Source of the DNA: Angiostrongylus vasorum | Taxonomy: Eukaryota; Nematoda; Chromadorea; Rhabditida; Metastrongylidae | NCBI GenBank assembly: GCA_018806985.1 | Contig: JADANN010000359.1 | Span: 434,001 to 498,000, forward strand | Direction of reading: 5' to 3' | DNA: 64,000 nt | Shown here: positions 41,901 through 56,900 of the stretch, piece by piece | Numbering within the stretch: the first letter of the stretch is position 1 | Layout: every line of letters starts with the position of its first letter | Translations under genes and position numbers: made by a program | The notes under the pieces: model-generated | Seen by the model: only the letters and a program-made list of their open reading frames with translations | Told to the model about the DNA's origin: nothing | Databases searched by the model: none

Positions 41901-44900
41901 TCAATCATCTTGGTTTTGCAATTGGTGAAGCATCGATGGGCTCGAATGCTATTTTCGGCCTCTGCAGCGTCGACCATAACTACTGTTTTTCTCTCTTTAA
42001 GATGTTCTCTTATCGCCTGTCTGCAGTGTTTTGCAAGTTCGGACGTGAGCTGGCGGTTGCCTGCAGCTCGTACGATTCCACGGTGGCGTATTAACTCGAG
42101 TGTTTCAGGAGAGAGATGTCTCTTGGTGATTTTCAAGATCTCAGCCTTCATAGCGCTTATGTGAAGGTGTTTAATGAGCCGTTCGTATTCCTCGTCGATG
42201 TTATCGAGATTGGCATCTTTCGAGAAACCGAGTAGTATTCTTAATAGATCGCAGTTTATGGTGGTTTTGGGACTCGTTTTTTTGAAGTTGGCTGCTTTCT
42301 CTTCTTTCCGCAAAAAGTAGAATCTTGCTTGAACAATGCGGTGATCTGCCTCATGCAGAATTTTGAAACAACAGCATTATCGGCTTGACAAAACCTTCGG
42401 TTCATAATGACGTATCTATTTCGATATAATGCATTCCATGGGACGAATTTCACGTCCAGTGTTGAGAGCTGTGCTTCTGTAATTGTGTGTTATCATGAAC
42501 GCTCTTGGTGGTAGTCAACTCAAATACAAGCTGTTTTTCATACGTTGAATTTTGCTGCTCGTTGAGTCAGGCTGATTTCCTTCACTGCGGTAGTTTTTGC
42601 TCCGATTCTGAATATATGCGTTCAGCTCTTCGTGGATTGTCTTGGACTCGAACCCTTGGTAATGTCCTTGTTTGAGACTCATAAGATAAAGAAATACTTG
42701 CCCAAAGCAAAACGCCAGTATATCAATAATGTTTTTGGGAAGAATTGTTGAATACAAAACAAGAACATTATTCCATGTTCCTCAGAAAGACCTCAAAAGT
42801 TTGTTCCAGGCTCGCATGCTCGGTGACGAAGCACGAATTTCATATTATTACTATTTGAATCAAAGAATGGAAGGCGCTACACGATGTTGGTTTACAATTT
42901 TTTTTCAAGCGAACTTCTTTCTGCACGATCTGCAATACCGTTAATCATCTACTGGCTCGTTCGGACCTAATAAAGTTTCCTGTCGTCGCTGTTACGCTCA
43001 GCAGCTACCTGTTAGATTGCAGGAACCTCCCTATCATAATGACGGGACGATGTTTCATTGGGGAAGGAAATTAGTGTCCCTAGAAAAAATTGAAATTTTA
43101 TAGAAATTATTCAGATAATGTAAAAGAAAACGCGGGAATGGCTTTCCACCATAAAAATAGAGTATTTGTGCCACTAATGGTCATATTTGTCGTTTCAAAC
43201 ATCATCATATCCTCATCATGTCAAAACTCTCTTTACAAGCGATTGTACCCCCTATTCTAATGGATCACGATTAATTTAATAATGTCGTAATACATGTCGT
43301 AATTTCGGGTTTTTCAATGGATTCGTCAAGACTATGAGCATGATTTTTGACTTATTATTTACTGTCTACTCTTTTTAGCGGCAGGATATGTATTGCAAAT
43401 ATCTCAGCATCATCAAAGTTATATTTAGCAATACATATCCTGCCGCTAAAAAGAGTAGGCAGTAAATAAGTCAAAAATTGTGATTATAACTGCAGCCTCA
43501 GCTTAACTGGGTTCGTTGCCGATTTGGGCCCCCCAGATCAATCCTGCTGACGGGTGATTGCTGATGGCAAAAGATCAATAGAACTAGCTGATAGACAGGC
43601 GAAACGAAGGACCCGCATGGTGTGGTGGTGAGCGCGCTACTCTCCGGAAAGGACAATAGCGCGTTCGTTCCCCACCGTAGACGCCTGCTGTCCGGAGTTT
43701 TGCAAATATCTCAGCATCATTAAAACTATGAGCATGGTTCGTCAAGCATCGAAATAATCAAGGGAAATCGTAACCGTCTTTATTTCAGATAACTCATGCG
43801 GTGCTATGAACATTGAATATCCAGAGTATCTCATTAAAGGGCCATCAAGCGGAGAGCCGGCATATCTGGAGGGCGACAAGCTCTCGTTCAGCTGTTTTCA
43901 GACACACGTAATGAAGGGCGACGCCGAGTTCCAGTGTATGTGCCACTGTGCTTTCTTGTCTCCCACAACGCACTTGAGTTATATGAGGATTTCTAGAGGT
44001 TATGAAGTACATGTGTAGATGATGAGAGGGAATTTAGGCCTGAAAATCCATAACGCGCAAGACAACTCGTGGCGTATGCAGTGGACGCAAGGTGAACAAC
44101 CTTGGTGCCGACACAGAGCTAAGGATAATATTCTTGTATGGTTACAATGGATGTCTATAGTTATGGCGATTATTCTCGTACTAATCGGAATATTTGCTAT
44201 TTGTTGGTTTATCAAGCAGTCGGATCGGAAGAAACGAAAGTCGCCATCAAGAAGTGCGAGTGTCGTGGGTCCTGAAACGGTAAGTACCTAGTTGGGCCCC
44301 TAACGTAACTTTTGCATTTCCTACAAGCAAATCTTTTTTTGCCCCTTTTAGAGTTTAGTGACAAGTTGACACCTAAAATTGCTTATAAGCTAGCTCCTCT
44401 GTGAATGTTTCTTGTCGTGACTATCGATGATCCTAACGATCTAAACTATCAACCTATCAAGCATCATGAAAGTCTACACTATTAGATTTCTATCAAAATA
44501 TTGGTGATATGAAATATCACTGTTGTTGAGAATGGATGCTTAAAGGTGCTCTAACAAAGATCCTTTTCCGTTCCTACTGCGTACTCTCCCACGGTGAACT
44601 TACCTCATTCGATTCAGTTGTCAAATTGGGATACTGGGATTTAAGGTATCAATTTTTTTTCGTAGGGGGCTGGGATAGCATAGTGGTTGATGATGCCGTT
44701 GATTAGGAAGCAAAGGCGCTTGTCTCGATCCGCGCCCCAGTGTTCTCTCCAGTCTACGTGGAGACGCCTTATCCCAAGATTGTAGGGAGAATTGACTCGA
44801 CCAGTATTCTATGACATTCTTAGAGAACACGAAATCCCTCAAGCAGCAGCTGAAACAAGACGCGCAATGTTCGAAGACCATTAGGGATGTTCGATGTGAG

Positions 44901-47900
44901 GAAACGAATCGAGTGCAAGAAGTGCTTGCATCACATCGTAGATATGATGATGGTCGTGTAACAATATAAATAATAAAAAGTTTTCCATTACGCGTCTTCG
45001 CGAAGTAGGTTAACTATCGAGTGCATGACGCCAGTGGGATTAGATCGCTGTAAGCTGTTCTCCAGAGGTTAGAAAGCATGAATTGTTCGATCTATCCGAT
45101 TCCTGACATTTGAACTCATGTAGCAGCCCATCAGATCTTTCGGTGTTCATATCATCGCAAATCTTCGGAACTTCATATAACCTCTCCTACTTTCAGAATA
45201 CGAGATATACCAATCGTTGCACTGTCAATAACAGGTTCAACAGGGTTGGTCATCTTTTAGTCGCGTCATATAGTTCCCTCAATTATAATGGGAAGTCGAA
45301 AAGGGCGCAGTGGAGCCCAGTGATTGTGTCTCTTTTTTACATAGTCTTCTAGACTTCCTCACAATCTGTTACACATAACTGAATTCGGATGCATTTGCTG
45401 TTGAGCGTGAAGACTTGGATACTTGGTACTTCAATGGCCCTTCATCACTGGTTGTTTGAGTCGCAGTCTAATTTGCACTCTTCGGAGATTTGCTGGTTTA
45501 GCCATTGTGGTTCCCTGGAGTCCCGAGGACAGTCTTGCCGAAATCAGCCACCACAGGCAGCCGCCGCCTTTGTGGATCAGAGGGAGATTTGCCATCACGC
45601 GACTAGTTTGATACCAGGACGCTGGTGGATCCTGCTATTATTTTCAGCTGGTCTTCCCGCTGGAAATGCCGGACTCCTTCTTAGTTTGGGAGGCTGTGCT
45701 GTGGGGATGAATCCCACGCTGTATATCGCAGCGCGAAACCTAGGAACACCTTACAGTCACGATGAGGCAGTAAACTGTGGGGGAGGTTGAGCGTGAATAG
45801 GACACTAAAAATGAGTCCTGTTCTCGTGAACGTCATATTTTTTTAGATTTGATTAAAAAGGGATTTGACCCAGTCATGAATGCCTTTCCAATATCACGCG
45901 CCGTCGATCAGCCAGAATTCTGCTACACTTTGCTTGGTGTTTTGTGATCGATATCTTAGATAAAGATAGGACAGCGTAGCTATCAGCAATTTACTCCCAC
46001 CTCTTTACTATCACCTTCAAGTTTCGGATGTGGAGGGACCGTCGACTATTCAAAGTTTCGTGACAATCAGCAGTATCTCGTATAGTCTTTCGGGCTGTGC
46101 TCTATCGTACTACACCATTTTCGGAATTTACACTTGCATGCATGTCTTCTTCCTTCGTCCACTGACTTGTCTTACTGAGAATGACTAAGGGGAAAGAGTT
46201 TGTATAATAGACGCAATTGTGCAATATTAGGGGGATATCATGTGGAACTTTCTCTTTGTGTCACAACAATCACGATGGTTTTCCATTGACTTGGAACGTA
46301 TCAATCTGATTGCCTGGAAAAGTGGTAACATCTACTGACAACGACTTCGGGTGTGTTTCGCAGAAGTTCGATTCTCACAGGATCAAGGGATTGTGAAGCT
46401 AATGAAGAACCAGTAATGAACTTGCACGCCTTCTCCAAAATTCTTGAAACCATATCAAGAGAGTGAATTTGGATATTGACGAAACTCGAGTAGGAGTTTA
46501 TGGATAAGCTTTTTTTACTGTCTTCCGAGTTACGAGGATATTCACGTCTGGGTGCCGGAAACCGGTCATCTTCGTTATTACAAATGCTATTTGTAAACTA
46601 TGTAGCTGTAATCATTCTTGTCGCTTTTCTCTTCTAAACACCGTCTTTGTCGCTTTCCACGGGCTTTTGTAATTTGAACTCGCACTTGCCTAGGGTTTGT
46701 ATAGCTTCACCCTAAACTACGAACATCAGAATTTCTAGAGCCAAACTTCTAGTGATCAAACTGATCGCTTTCTTAGCAGCACGCTAGAAGTGTTCCATTA
46801 GACGTAACATTGCTTAGCGAAAAACTCCGATTTAAAACGAGGTGATCACTTTCATTATGACACTCTCTATTGGTAGATTGCTATCTTCAATATTGAGCGG
46901 AGTGTTTTCTGGAAATCGAAATTGCAATTAATGGTGCTAGTCGTTGTGTTGAGTTCAGATTCCTTGGACTTGTTTGACATTCGCCTATTTATCACAAACT
47001 AGAGTCCAGCAAGAATGATCTTCTCCGTAGGATTGTACGAGGTTTAAATTGTAGAATATTTCGATCTCATCGTCATAGCATCGTTTGAACGCAGTCATGA
47101 AATTTTCGAGGTGGTGTTCCCTCTCCTCCTTAACCGTAAAGTTCCCATCCAAATCATTAGTCATTCAAAGGAGTCGACGTTCACGGGCAGGATTATGTTG
47201 ATAACACATCGAGCTCCCAATACATAGAATTTCCTGTTCTAAGGAACAGTTCTCCATTACCGTAGATGGCGTGTTGTTATCATTTCAGTGACATCGTACC
47301 GATCTTCTTAGCTTGTAACATCAGCTTCTCAACAGCAACTTCCTGTGCTTTCGTGCGTGTACGCACTCGTACCACCGTACCAGTAGTGATATTGGGAACT
47401 CTTTGGATATCAATGAAATAAGGCGCTTTGTTTTAACTAATTTTAGCGAGAAACGCCCATATATAGCGTTCCATACATTGTAAGAGTAGATGTGGGACCT
47501 CTTTGCTGGATGCAATTCCAATCCGTCTTCTGTACCCTGGCATACAGTTCCTAATTAGTTGACAGCATGCTTTTGCTCAGTACCACATGAATGATCCGAT
47601 TGTACGCAAGAAAGTTCGCATCATGAGTGTCATAATACACATACGAGGGTGCAAGAAATTGTGGCCTGGCATAGATGAACTTCATCCTCTTGAATCCATT
47701 TGCACCTCAGAATAAGTGTTAGATAACTTTTGCCCGTTTATAACCTTTATCTCACTGTTTATGCCTTTCTAACATAGTGGTAGAGGTGTCCTTGGTGGGT
47801 ATTTCGTTCGATCTCGTGCCCAAGGGTAACCAATCCTTTCAACTATCCGGAATATGTAAATTGTACCAGACATGTCTGAGCCATAAAAACACTGACTTGA

Positions 47901-50900
47901 TACATTGGTAGGCCACTATATGTTGTATAAACAAAATATACGCAAAATCATTTCTACGATGCTAATGGAGTTGAACGCATGGAGTACCCCGACGAGATTG
48001 ATCAACGCCGAATGCTTTATCCTTCATCTCTGTCCCACCTACAACCTAGGCAGCGCAAAGCATTAAAGTTCTTTAGATAAGAGGCATCCTTGATTTTATA
48101 CAAATACGCGATAGATAAGTTGGTCTTTGAAATCACCTCAAGTAGATGAAGTGTTTTGTTAGCAGTGAGGACGATCTGGTTGATAAGTAGGTAACTTATC
48201 GAACTACACGGTGGACTTGAATGTAAACGTTCTACATATTCAGTACTCAGATACAGTGGAACACTCATAGAAATTGTCTCTGAAGAAAGCGAAATCCGCC
48301 GAAACATCAGCTTTTGTGAAAAAAAGAGTAGTAGCAACTTCCTATGTGATTACCAAAGAAACGGCGATTTCTAAGCAAATTTTTTAATCTACATAGAAGC
48401 TAGTTATGCACTTTTAAATTGGCGTGGAAAATTGCTTGTTAATCTAGTTTTTCACGGTTCTTCGACTACTCCTATTACACGCCTTTCCCATCCATTTCCA
48501 AAGAGCCGTGAAGAAGCACTCAAACTCTTGCGCGCCAAACTTGATACTATCTAGTGGAGATATCCGCACCACTATTTTTTTCACCGATCCGCTTTAAAAT
48601 TCAGGAACCTTTGAATGGATACGAGAAGGCTGGCCAATTCATATCGTCGCGATCAGAAATGCCGACTTTCGAGAGGGAACCGAGAAGTCGAACAGGTGTT
48701 CCTCCTCGAACATTGTGAGTGGTCGAGTAACCGTAGGCAGATTCGTTTCCAAGTTAAGATAAGTAGTTGAGTAGTTGCAATTACCATCAGAAGAATGGCC
48801 GCTTTTCGAATAAACGAACTGCTAAGTAGTGTGTGCTCAGATGATCCTTCACTTTCGCTGACGGTATTATATAAGAAGGTACGAATAAATGCTGAACTAC
48901 TCCCAAATTTGTGATGTAGTAACATCAAAAAATAAGTTTACAGTTGCTCAAGCCGAAACAAGTCAATGTTTCAATCCAGAACAGTGGTTTCAAAGAAAAC
49001 CGTGGACGACTTGGTCCATTTCAACCACGCGGTTGTCGAAAAATAGCTATGAACACGTTTGTGGCACGAAGTAAAAAGTGAAAAACACAAATCAGCAACA
49101 ATGAGAATATACATTATATGAAAAGATGCAGAAAAAATCATCTATTAGGCTGATAGGACAATAACGGAAATAGCTTGCAGGTCACCACCACAGTACTCCA
49201 CGCAGTCGACGCGTTCCTCGCCGCTCAGCCGCGCTCACGAATTCACCTCAGTGTGATGATCTGCCAATCTGCCACAACCCTTTCTCCTGTCTGATCTTTA
49301 TATTCGCTTGCAATCTTTATTGTTCTTGTTCTTTTGCACTAAATAAATTTTAAAGATGGTTTCAGATATAGACAGCGTAAATTTGGTAGTGAGGTGATTT
49401 TTATTCTAAAGATTCCTACTATAAAGTTCGTCCTCCGCAATTTATAAAGGGCCTCCGTGGCGCAACGTGTGATGCGCGACTCCCCGGATACAGTAGTCGT
49501 GGTTCGATCTGGCCTGGAGTCCAAGTTTTACGAATATCTCAGCATCGTTGTGGTTTTAATTGAAATCATATTTAGCAGTGAAAAATTATAGTAGGCACAA
49601 AATAAAAGGTTAACATCGTGATTTCGACTACAGCCTCAACTTAACTGGGTTCAATGCCGAATGTGGGCTCCCAATCAATCCCGTTGACGGATAATTGCTG
49701 ATGGCACTGCTAGATAGAAAACTAGCTGAGAGGAACGCAGATCAAGGGCCTCCGTGGCGCATTGTGCAATGCTCGATCCGCCGGAAAGGGAAATCGTGGT
49801 TGGATCTGGCCCAGGGTCCAAGTTTTGCGAATATCTCAGCATCGTTATGGTTATAAAGTTAATATTTCAAAAACCGACTTTCCTTTAACCTCGGTATGAT
49901 TATTCAACATGTGTTCAGACTGCAAGTTGCATAACAACCTCGTGTAAATTCAACAATTTAAACACATATAAACTTAATTCTCGGTCTTAAACGAAATTTT
50001 TCAAGCTCAAAAAGTACTTCGGCCTGCAGGATTTCCGATAATATGAAATTGATTTCATCCGGGAAGTAAACACTGAGCAATTGGATGGGTAATGTGAGAA
50101 TCTGATGGACACTGCTATGGTCGCTGTGAGAGTAGCTTATGGAGAAGTGTTAAAAGGATAAAAAGGACAAGGCTCTCGGCGTTGATCAAACCCCTGAGAA
50201 ATGCGCCATGCATTCGACTTCATTATGCATCGTTGGAGGTGATTGAATGCATATCTGGTCTTCACAATGACTCCCGGTGGCCTAACGATGTATGGAGCCA
50301 GTGCTGCTATTCTCCCAGACAAGTCAACTGCCAATTTCCCGACCCCGGAGAGATGGAAGGCTTGGTGGGCCATGGGCACGGAGATCGACTCCACGTGTGT
50401 GCCACAGTGGCGCCTCCAATCACAGCGCCACACGCGCCCTGGAGAAATATTAGCTCGAATTAATTTATCTGCTATAGTATGAAAAGACATGGTGAAAAAG
50501 TGGGCTTACCCAGGTTTTTGAAGAAGTCTTGAGCAAACTCTTTCGATGAAGGCGAATCGAAGCTAAATGTAAGAGTAAGGCAGACAAACCGATCATAGAT
50601 GAAAATTCAGCACCTAGTATCTGAAGATTTCCTTATGGAGGAAACATTAGGTGTTACTTTGTTCTTTCCTAAAGATAATGCTGACGTTTTGTCGAATTTT
50701 GCCTTTTTCACAGCCTGGAAAGGTCAAGCTGATTGTAATCTAACCTGCCAAACACGTCCATGAACAAACAGGGAAATGCTTATCTGAGACTTTAATCACA
50801 TTGAAAACAAAATCGCTACTTCGCAGACTCAGTACTTTCTACGAGAGTCTTCCAATGAGTGTGTCCCGTGGAGACCAACCGCACAGACTTTACATGGAAC

Positions 50901-53900
50901 CATAATGTGTCTCTCGTATTAAAAATATTAGCCAAAAATACCGTACGAGATAGCCCGTGACCGTAATGGCATTCCTCCATGCGGTTTCGGATTTTTTGAG
51001 ATCTATCCAGAATACTTCGAGAGTTTTGCGCGTTGGTGTTTTCGTTTCCTGTGCGAGAATCGTCACCTCTGCTTCAAAATCCTTCCCGTTGTTTCTCTGT
51101 GTCCTATGCGTGCCTAGTGGAGTATTTGGTTTAAGTTTACTGGGTAGGTGTTCTTCCAAGGTCACAAAGTGGTCTAGCCGTTTCGCTAATGAATTCGTCC
51201 CGCACGCTTTTTCAAGAGATCAGATAAACTGTACCCGAACTCATGCAATCACCGTCTCTACCATTAGGGCAAATTATGCACTTCTGCGTTGTACACAGAC
51301 GGTGATATATGCTGTTGAGAACTAGCTGGCGTCTTAGAGTGGTCGGTGATATTTCAACAACTGTTGCCGAGTTCTCTAAACCGGTCCACCTTAAGCAACG
51401 TTTTATTGCTGCACTTATTTCATTATAAATGAAGGACATGAAAAACGGAACTTTTTTATCGCCAGAATTATTGTTTGGGTGTGGTTTCCCACTGCGCCTA
51501 TCCCGATTAGCTTTCTTAGCACTGGAAATGGCTGTATGCCGCGCAAATTTCTGGGATTCCTCCCTCTACCCTTTTCCTGTGCACACTTTGGTGGCTGTTT
51601 GAAACATGTTTTTTCATATGTGTCTTTTTTGCTTGCCAGTGGTGAGAGAAGAGGTAGTGAACCAGTGATGTAGCCGTTTTCGAGTAGGTTAGATTGAACT
51701 ATTAGAAATAAAAGCCATTTTTTCTTTCGGTTTCTCTAGGATGAACTTAATATGTCTTGACTGTTAGTTCAATAACTCGAAACGTTTGTCCATTTATTCG
51801 TGTACTGAGCAAATGACAAAGCAGTCACCTATTTGTCTGTAGGAGGGTGATGGCCAGAGATCGGTGACTTGTACTTCTATCTTAGACAGAAAGGCAATGG
51901 CAAGGCTTGGTGCCAGTCGCTACCTCATTGCCAACTCTCTCGTGTGTGCGTCACATTTTCCGGCTCATTTGAAAATTGAGCGGTTTGAGCACTCTTTTAA
52001 GAGTGGCATCAATTGATGTATCGTAAAGCCATATATTAGTCCTTTGTGTTGCATAAGCTGTAAGAAGATGACCCGCATAGCGGAGTCATTCGGCACGTTT
52101 CTATAAAGTGTTGCACCGTCAAAGGACTCCATCAAGTCCACGCTGCTAGGACACGCGTTACGTAGAAAATGTTCGCAGGATGGGCTGGTATGTATTCTAA
52201 CAACTGGGTAAGTATCACTCTTAAAAACCACCGTCAGTACAGCTAATGATAGGTCTAACCTTGAAAACGACAGACCAGTGGACACAAGATCATCACTGGG
52301 TACTAACTTAGGAGTTTTGATAAGTTAGTACATGATAGGACATGTTAGTGTATCAACTTTCAGTTTAGAGATAACTAGCGGTTTTAAAGCGGCTGCTTCT
52401 GCCCTTTTAACCCATTCTTTGTTTACTTTTCTGTATTGGCGTTTGAATTCCTTCTCAAGCGATGTGCGATGAAGAAAAGTATCTTCAAGATTCTCTTTCG
52501 TTATCTAAACATCTAACTGATGACGAATTACTGTAAAATTTTCACTCTTATCATTAACGGATAGCCTTACGTTTTTCAACCACATCAGCTCTTTTATATC
52601 ATCTCTACCTATCTCTCCTTGCCATCAACTCTTATTAGCCCTTTTGTCAGCTTTCAGCTTGGCAGCTCTCCTCCACGAACCTCCCTCGAAGAGGGATTTC
52701 ATGCCTGTTAGTCGCGAGGCAACGTGGCGCGCCCCCAGGTGGCGGATAGCGGATTAATCGCGGACCAGAAGCGACGGTTGCTTCCCTGAGACACAGATAG
52801 ATCCACGGGATGGATTCCCTAGTTCATCATGACGACCAAGACGATTCATGGTAACCCGCAATTCCAGAAGTCCCATCCTCAACGCTAGACGTGGGAGTCT
52901 CTCAGTGGGGAGTACCATAACGAAATAGACCACGTTATAGTAAATTGAAGGTTTTGTCTTAGCGATGTGGCTGTTGTCTCAAAATTCTACACGGGATCAA
53001 ATCATCGCCTTCTTTGTGCAGGATTTCACTTGTTGCGAAAAAAGAGAAAAGCTGCTAAATTCAAAAAACGAAGTCCCTAAAACCACTATAAACTGGGACT
53101 TATTCAATTCACTAGTCAGCTGTTGGAAAGGTGCCGTTCTCGACAACATCGACGAAAGTACGATTGGCTCATTCAACATCTTCACGTTAGCGCTATGGAA
53201 GCTGAGAGTTCGAAAGTCACCAAGAGACGTCTGTCTCCAGAAACTCGAGCTGATACGCCAGCATGGAATCGCGTGAGCTGCAGGCAACCGCGAACTAACG
53301 TCCGAACTTGCAAAACAGTGCAGACAAGAGATAAAAAGGTCTTAAAGAGCGAAGAGTTGCATTTATAGTCGAAGCTGCAGAAGCTAGGGAAAAGCATTCG
53401 CAAATCCTACCGAAGCTCTGTCAATTGCAAAATCAAGATCTTTGCACCTCCACGCCCAGACGTAGCACTTACAGCCTTCAGAAAAGCAATGGAGAAAATT
53501 ATTCACGAATACTACTCAGATCTCTTCGATAGTCACGTCCACCTTCCGCCATATGAAACAAAGGAGGATGGATATGTTGTACCACCGGTTCTCCCTTCCG
53601 AAATCCGACATGCCATTTCGTAGGTGAAAAATCGAACAACACCAGGTCCGGACAGGATAAGACCAGAACACCTGAAGAATCGTCCGCCACTCCTCGTGAA
53701 CACACTGGTTCGGCTGTTCACACGTTGCGTGTCTGAATGCAAGGTCTCTACTCAATGGAAGACCAGCAAGACCGTGCTAATGTTCAAGAATGGTGTCCTC
53801 CACGATATCGGCAACTATCGCGCAATCTGCTTGCTGTCTGTCCTCTAGAAACTTTTCACTTGAGTCATTCTTAACAGGATGTATAAAACACTGGATGAAG

Positions 53901-56900
53901 GACAGCCATGTGAACAAGCAGGGTTTGGAAAAGGATTCATTACGATGGACCACATCCACACGATAACAAGACTCATTGAAGTATCGCGAGAGTACAAAAG
54001 ATCACTCTGCCTCGTTTTCATCAATTTGAAGAAAACTTTTGCCTCAGTTAGGATAGAAGCAGTCATGGAAGCCCTGCGCACTCAGCGAGTCCCTCTACTC
54101 AGTATGTTTTCGTGACCTGTGTAAAGTTTCGTAACAAATATATCACCATGCTACAACGGTATTAACAACGACGTCAAAACAGGGGGTTTAGAGAGACACC
54201 ATCTAGTGAAAACAGTTTGCTGTCACCCTCAAGAACGTCATGCGAACAGTGGAATGGGACAATATGGGAGTGAATATGGGTGGTCCACAACTATACCATC
54301 TTTTCTTTGCTGAAGATACCGTTCTCATAGCACCAAGCACTAGCCAAACGAAACGAATGCTAGCCGCTTTTGATAACACCTGTGAAAGGGGTTGGTCTTC
54401 GAGTAAGTCCCAGAGGAAAGAAATACTTTGGTGTGCCCCATTAACGCTCAACGAAATGACTTTCTTCGAATGCACCAGCTACGCCTATCTAGTTTTGGAA
54501 GTCAAAATGACAAACGACTTAGTTTAAGAGTGGAGCAGAAGAAGGCAAGCGAGTTGAGGAGCTTTCGAGAGCATCGGAGATGTAGTGAGGAGGACAAAGA
54601 GCACGGACTCCACGCCCACCTTTCGGCTGCACGATTCTTTCTGCCTTAACGTATGCGTTAGAAACCTTGCAGCAACGAAAACAGGATAAAAGATCGCTCA
54701 GCGTTATAGAGCGAGTAGAAGAAAGGGTGATTTTAAGAGTATCCCATATCACATTAGTAAGAGAGGTGATTAGAGGTCCTGACCTTAGTTAACGACCAAA
54801 ATGAGAGACGGCGCTATGCACTCGAAATAGTGAAAATCCAGAAGACCATATACTTAAGGCGTCTTAACGAAAGCCCATGGACAAGAGCGTTTAAAGAGTG
54901 GATTCCAGATGGTGTCAAACACACAACGCGACGATCACTGACTCGGCGGTAAGAGTTCTTCACGAAAACCCTATGAGAAATATTTGATATTCAATGAGTC
55001 CTTTGAGCAAGCAGAATTTACTGGATTACTCGTATACCCCCACCGGAAAAAATATGAAATTTCACTGGAAGCGAATCAAGAGCGATTTAGTTTTAAGAAT
55101 GCCGTCAGCATCTTCCCGACTATAATGTTCTACTATCAGCCCTGACGAACGAATGTGACCTATGAAAACGTCCTACTGAGATGTCGAATTCACAATGGAA
55201 TAGCTTTCTACGAATATTTTTTCGTTCCACAATCCCCCGTATCAGATCTTGAAGTCTAGATGCTCCACCCTCTGAAGTTCCAAGTGCCATAGAAAGCATG
55301 AAGGCAGGGCACAGCTTTAAGACCAGTTATTATCGCTGCCGATTTCCTCCGAGCTGGAAGTTTTAAACCACACGTACTTTTTGCATACCGTATGACATCT
55401 TGCCTTCAGTAGGAGGAAATCCCACATCACTACAGGACATTGCATGAGGTTGTCATACCTAGGAATGGTGATCGAGAGGATTTTCGTAACTACTTTTGGA
55501 TATGCTTGCTAACTGTACTCTGCAAGCAACTCAAAGACTGTCATCTTGCGCACATCTGAATACCTTGGATTATGGACAACAAGTGCAGTAAGTACGATTA
55601 TGACAGAAACTCTCTTGCATGGCCCACATCTAGATTGTGTCAAAAGTTGTAGAATTCAATCATCAGTGCCTCCTACCTCTTGTCCTGAGTTTTTCGGCTA
55701 TAAACAAGCATTTGGCAACGTTAAAACGAATGCATTGCTGTCAGCACTCGCCAGTCAAGTAGTGTACCATCTTCCGTGAAAACTCTATATGACTATTATT
55801 GGAACTTTAACACAAAAGTACAGCTTTTCCACTGAGCTCTTACCATGCCCACAAGAAACGGGATTCGACAACGCGATACCAAGTTGCCAAAGCCATTTAC
55901 TGCCGCATTGCACTGGATAATGAAGTTGCTCGAGAACACGGGACTTTGAAGGACATAGACACAGATTGAAATTTCCTATGAAATCGTTTCGCCGACGAAA
56001 TCATCCTGTTTTGAGAGAGGGACCAACGATGTGGAGACGATGACTAGTGAGTCAACGAATTGGTAAAAAAGTCGGCGCTTAAGTTGGGTGATAACCCATT
56101 TCATTAAAAAACTTATGTTGCGAAGACAATCAGATCAAAGTAGATGGTTTGCGGATTGCAGAGACCACCTCGTACGAATACCTTGGGCGTCTGATGTGCA
56201 TGGAAAGCAACACTAAGAGAGAAGAAGAAGAGTAGCATGGGCCGCATCCGACTTCTTGAAGAAACCACCGAACGACTAGAGGATCTAAAACTCTATGCTC
56301 ATTTTTTTTCTTCTAGTGCTGTTTTGCAACTAACAGATGGGAACCAGACAGAACTCTGCATAACACCAACAGAGCGCATAAATGATATTTTTTTGAAATT
56401 CAAGCGACACTTACAACATTTAGTTGGAAAGCGCAGCTTAGATATTCGAAACCTATCTAATAGTCGTGATAGAGGAGAGTATACAAAAGGGAAAACAGAT
56501 TGCCCTATCACCTAGTAGGAAGAACGGATGACAAATAGACGAAGAGAACAGCGGGTGGGCTCTGAAAGAATGTAAGAATCCCTTGGACGAACCCAAACGA
56601 TGGGTGGATGTGTTCGTAGCTAATGTCAACCATCTTCATTCGTTATTGAGAGCTATTTTAGGAATTCGGAATGCGCCCCGCGGAACTCACCATATTGACG
56701 GATAACCATTGTGGGAGACAATGGAAATTACGGTGAGGCCTGCACCACTGGTGAGCACGGACCATCCGAGTATCCAGATATTCGTATAAAAGTTTTATCA
56801 CCCATATTTGAGCTCACGAACTGATACACTTGCAAAAAGTCCCGCGTGCAACACCAGAGGAAGAGAAGGAACCACTACACGAACTAGCTAACAGATAAAC

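Noticed and set aside
41813..42313. 166-codon ORF as a host gene
   Set aside because: It is the linker part of the RTE copy C polyprotein, matching copies B and D.
43345..43477. CRISPR-like or regulatory palindrome
   Set aside because: A single inverted repeat of a dispersed eukaryotic family, with no repeat-spacer array.
44000..44215. Minus-strand ORF over the sushi/TM exon
   Set aside because: Shadow of exon 31, which has domain, phase and splice evidence on the plus strand.
53624..53848. Overlapping minus-strand ORFs at 53499-53755
   Set aside because: Antisense shadows of the RT start of copy D.
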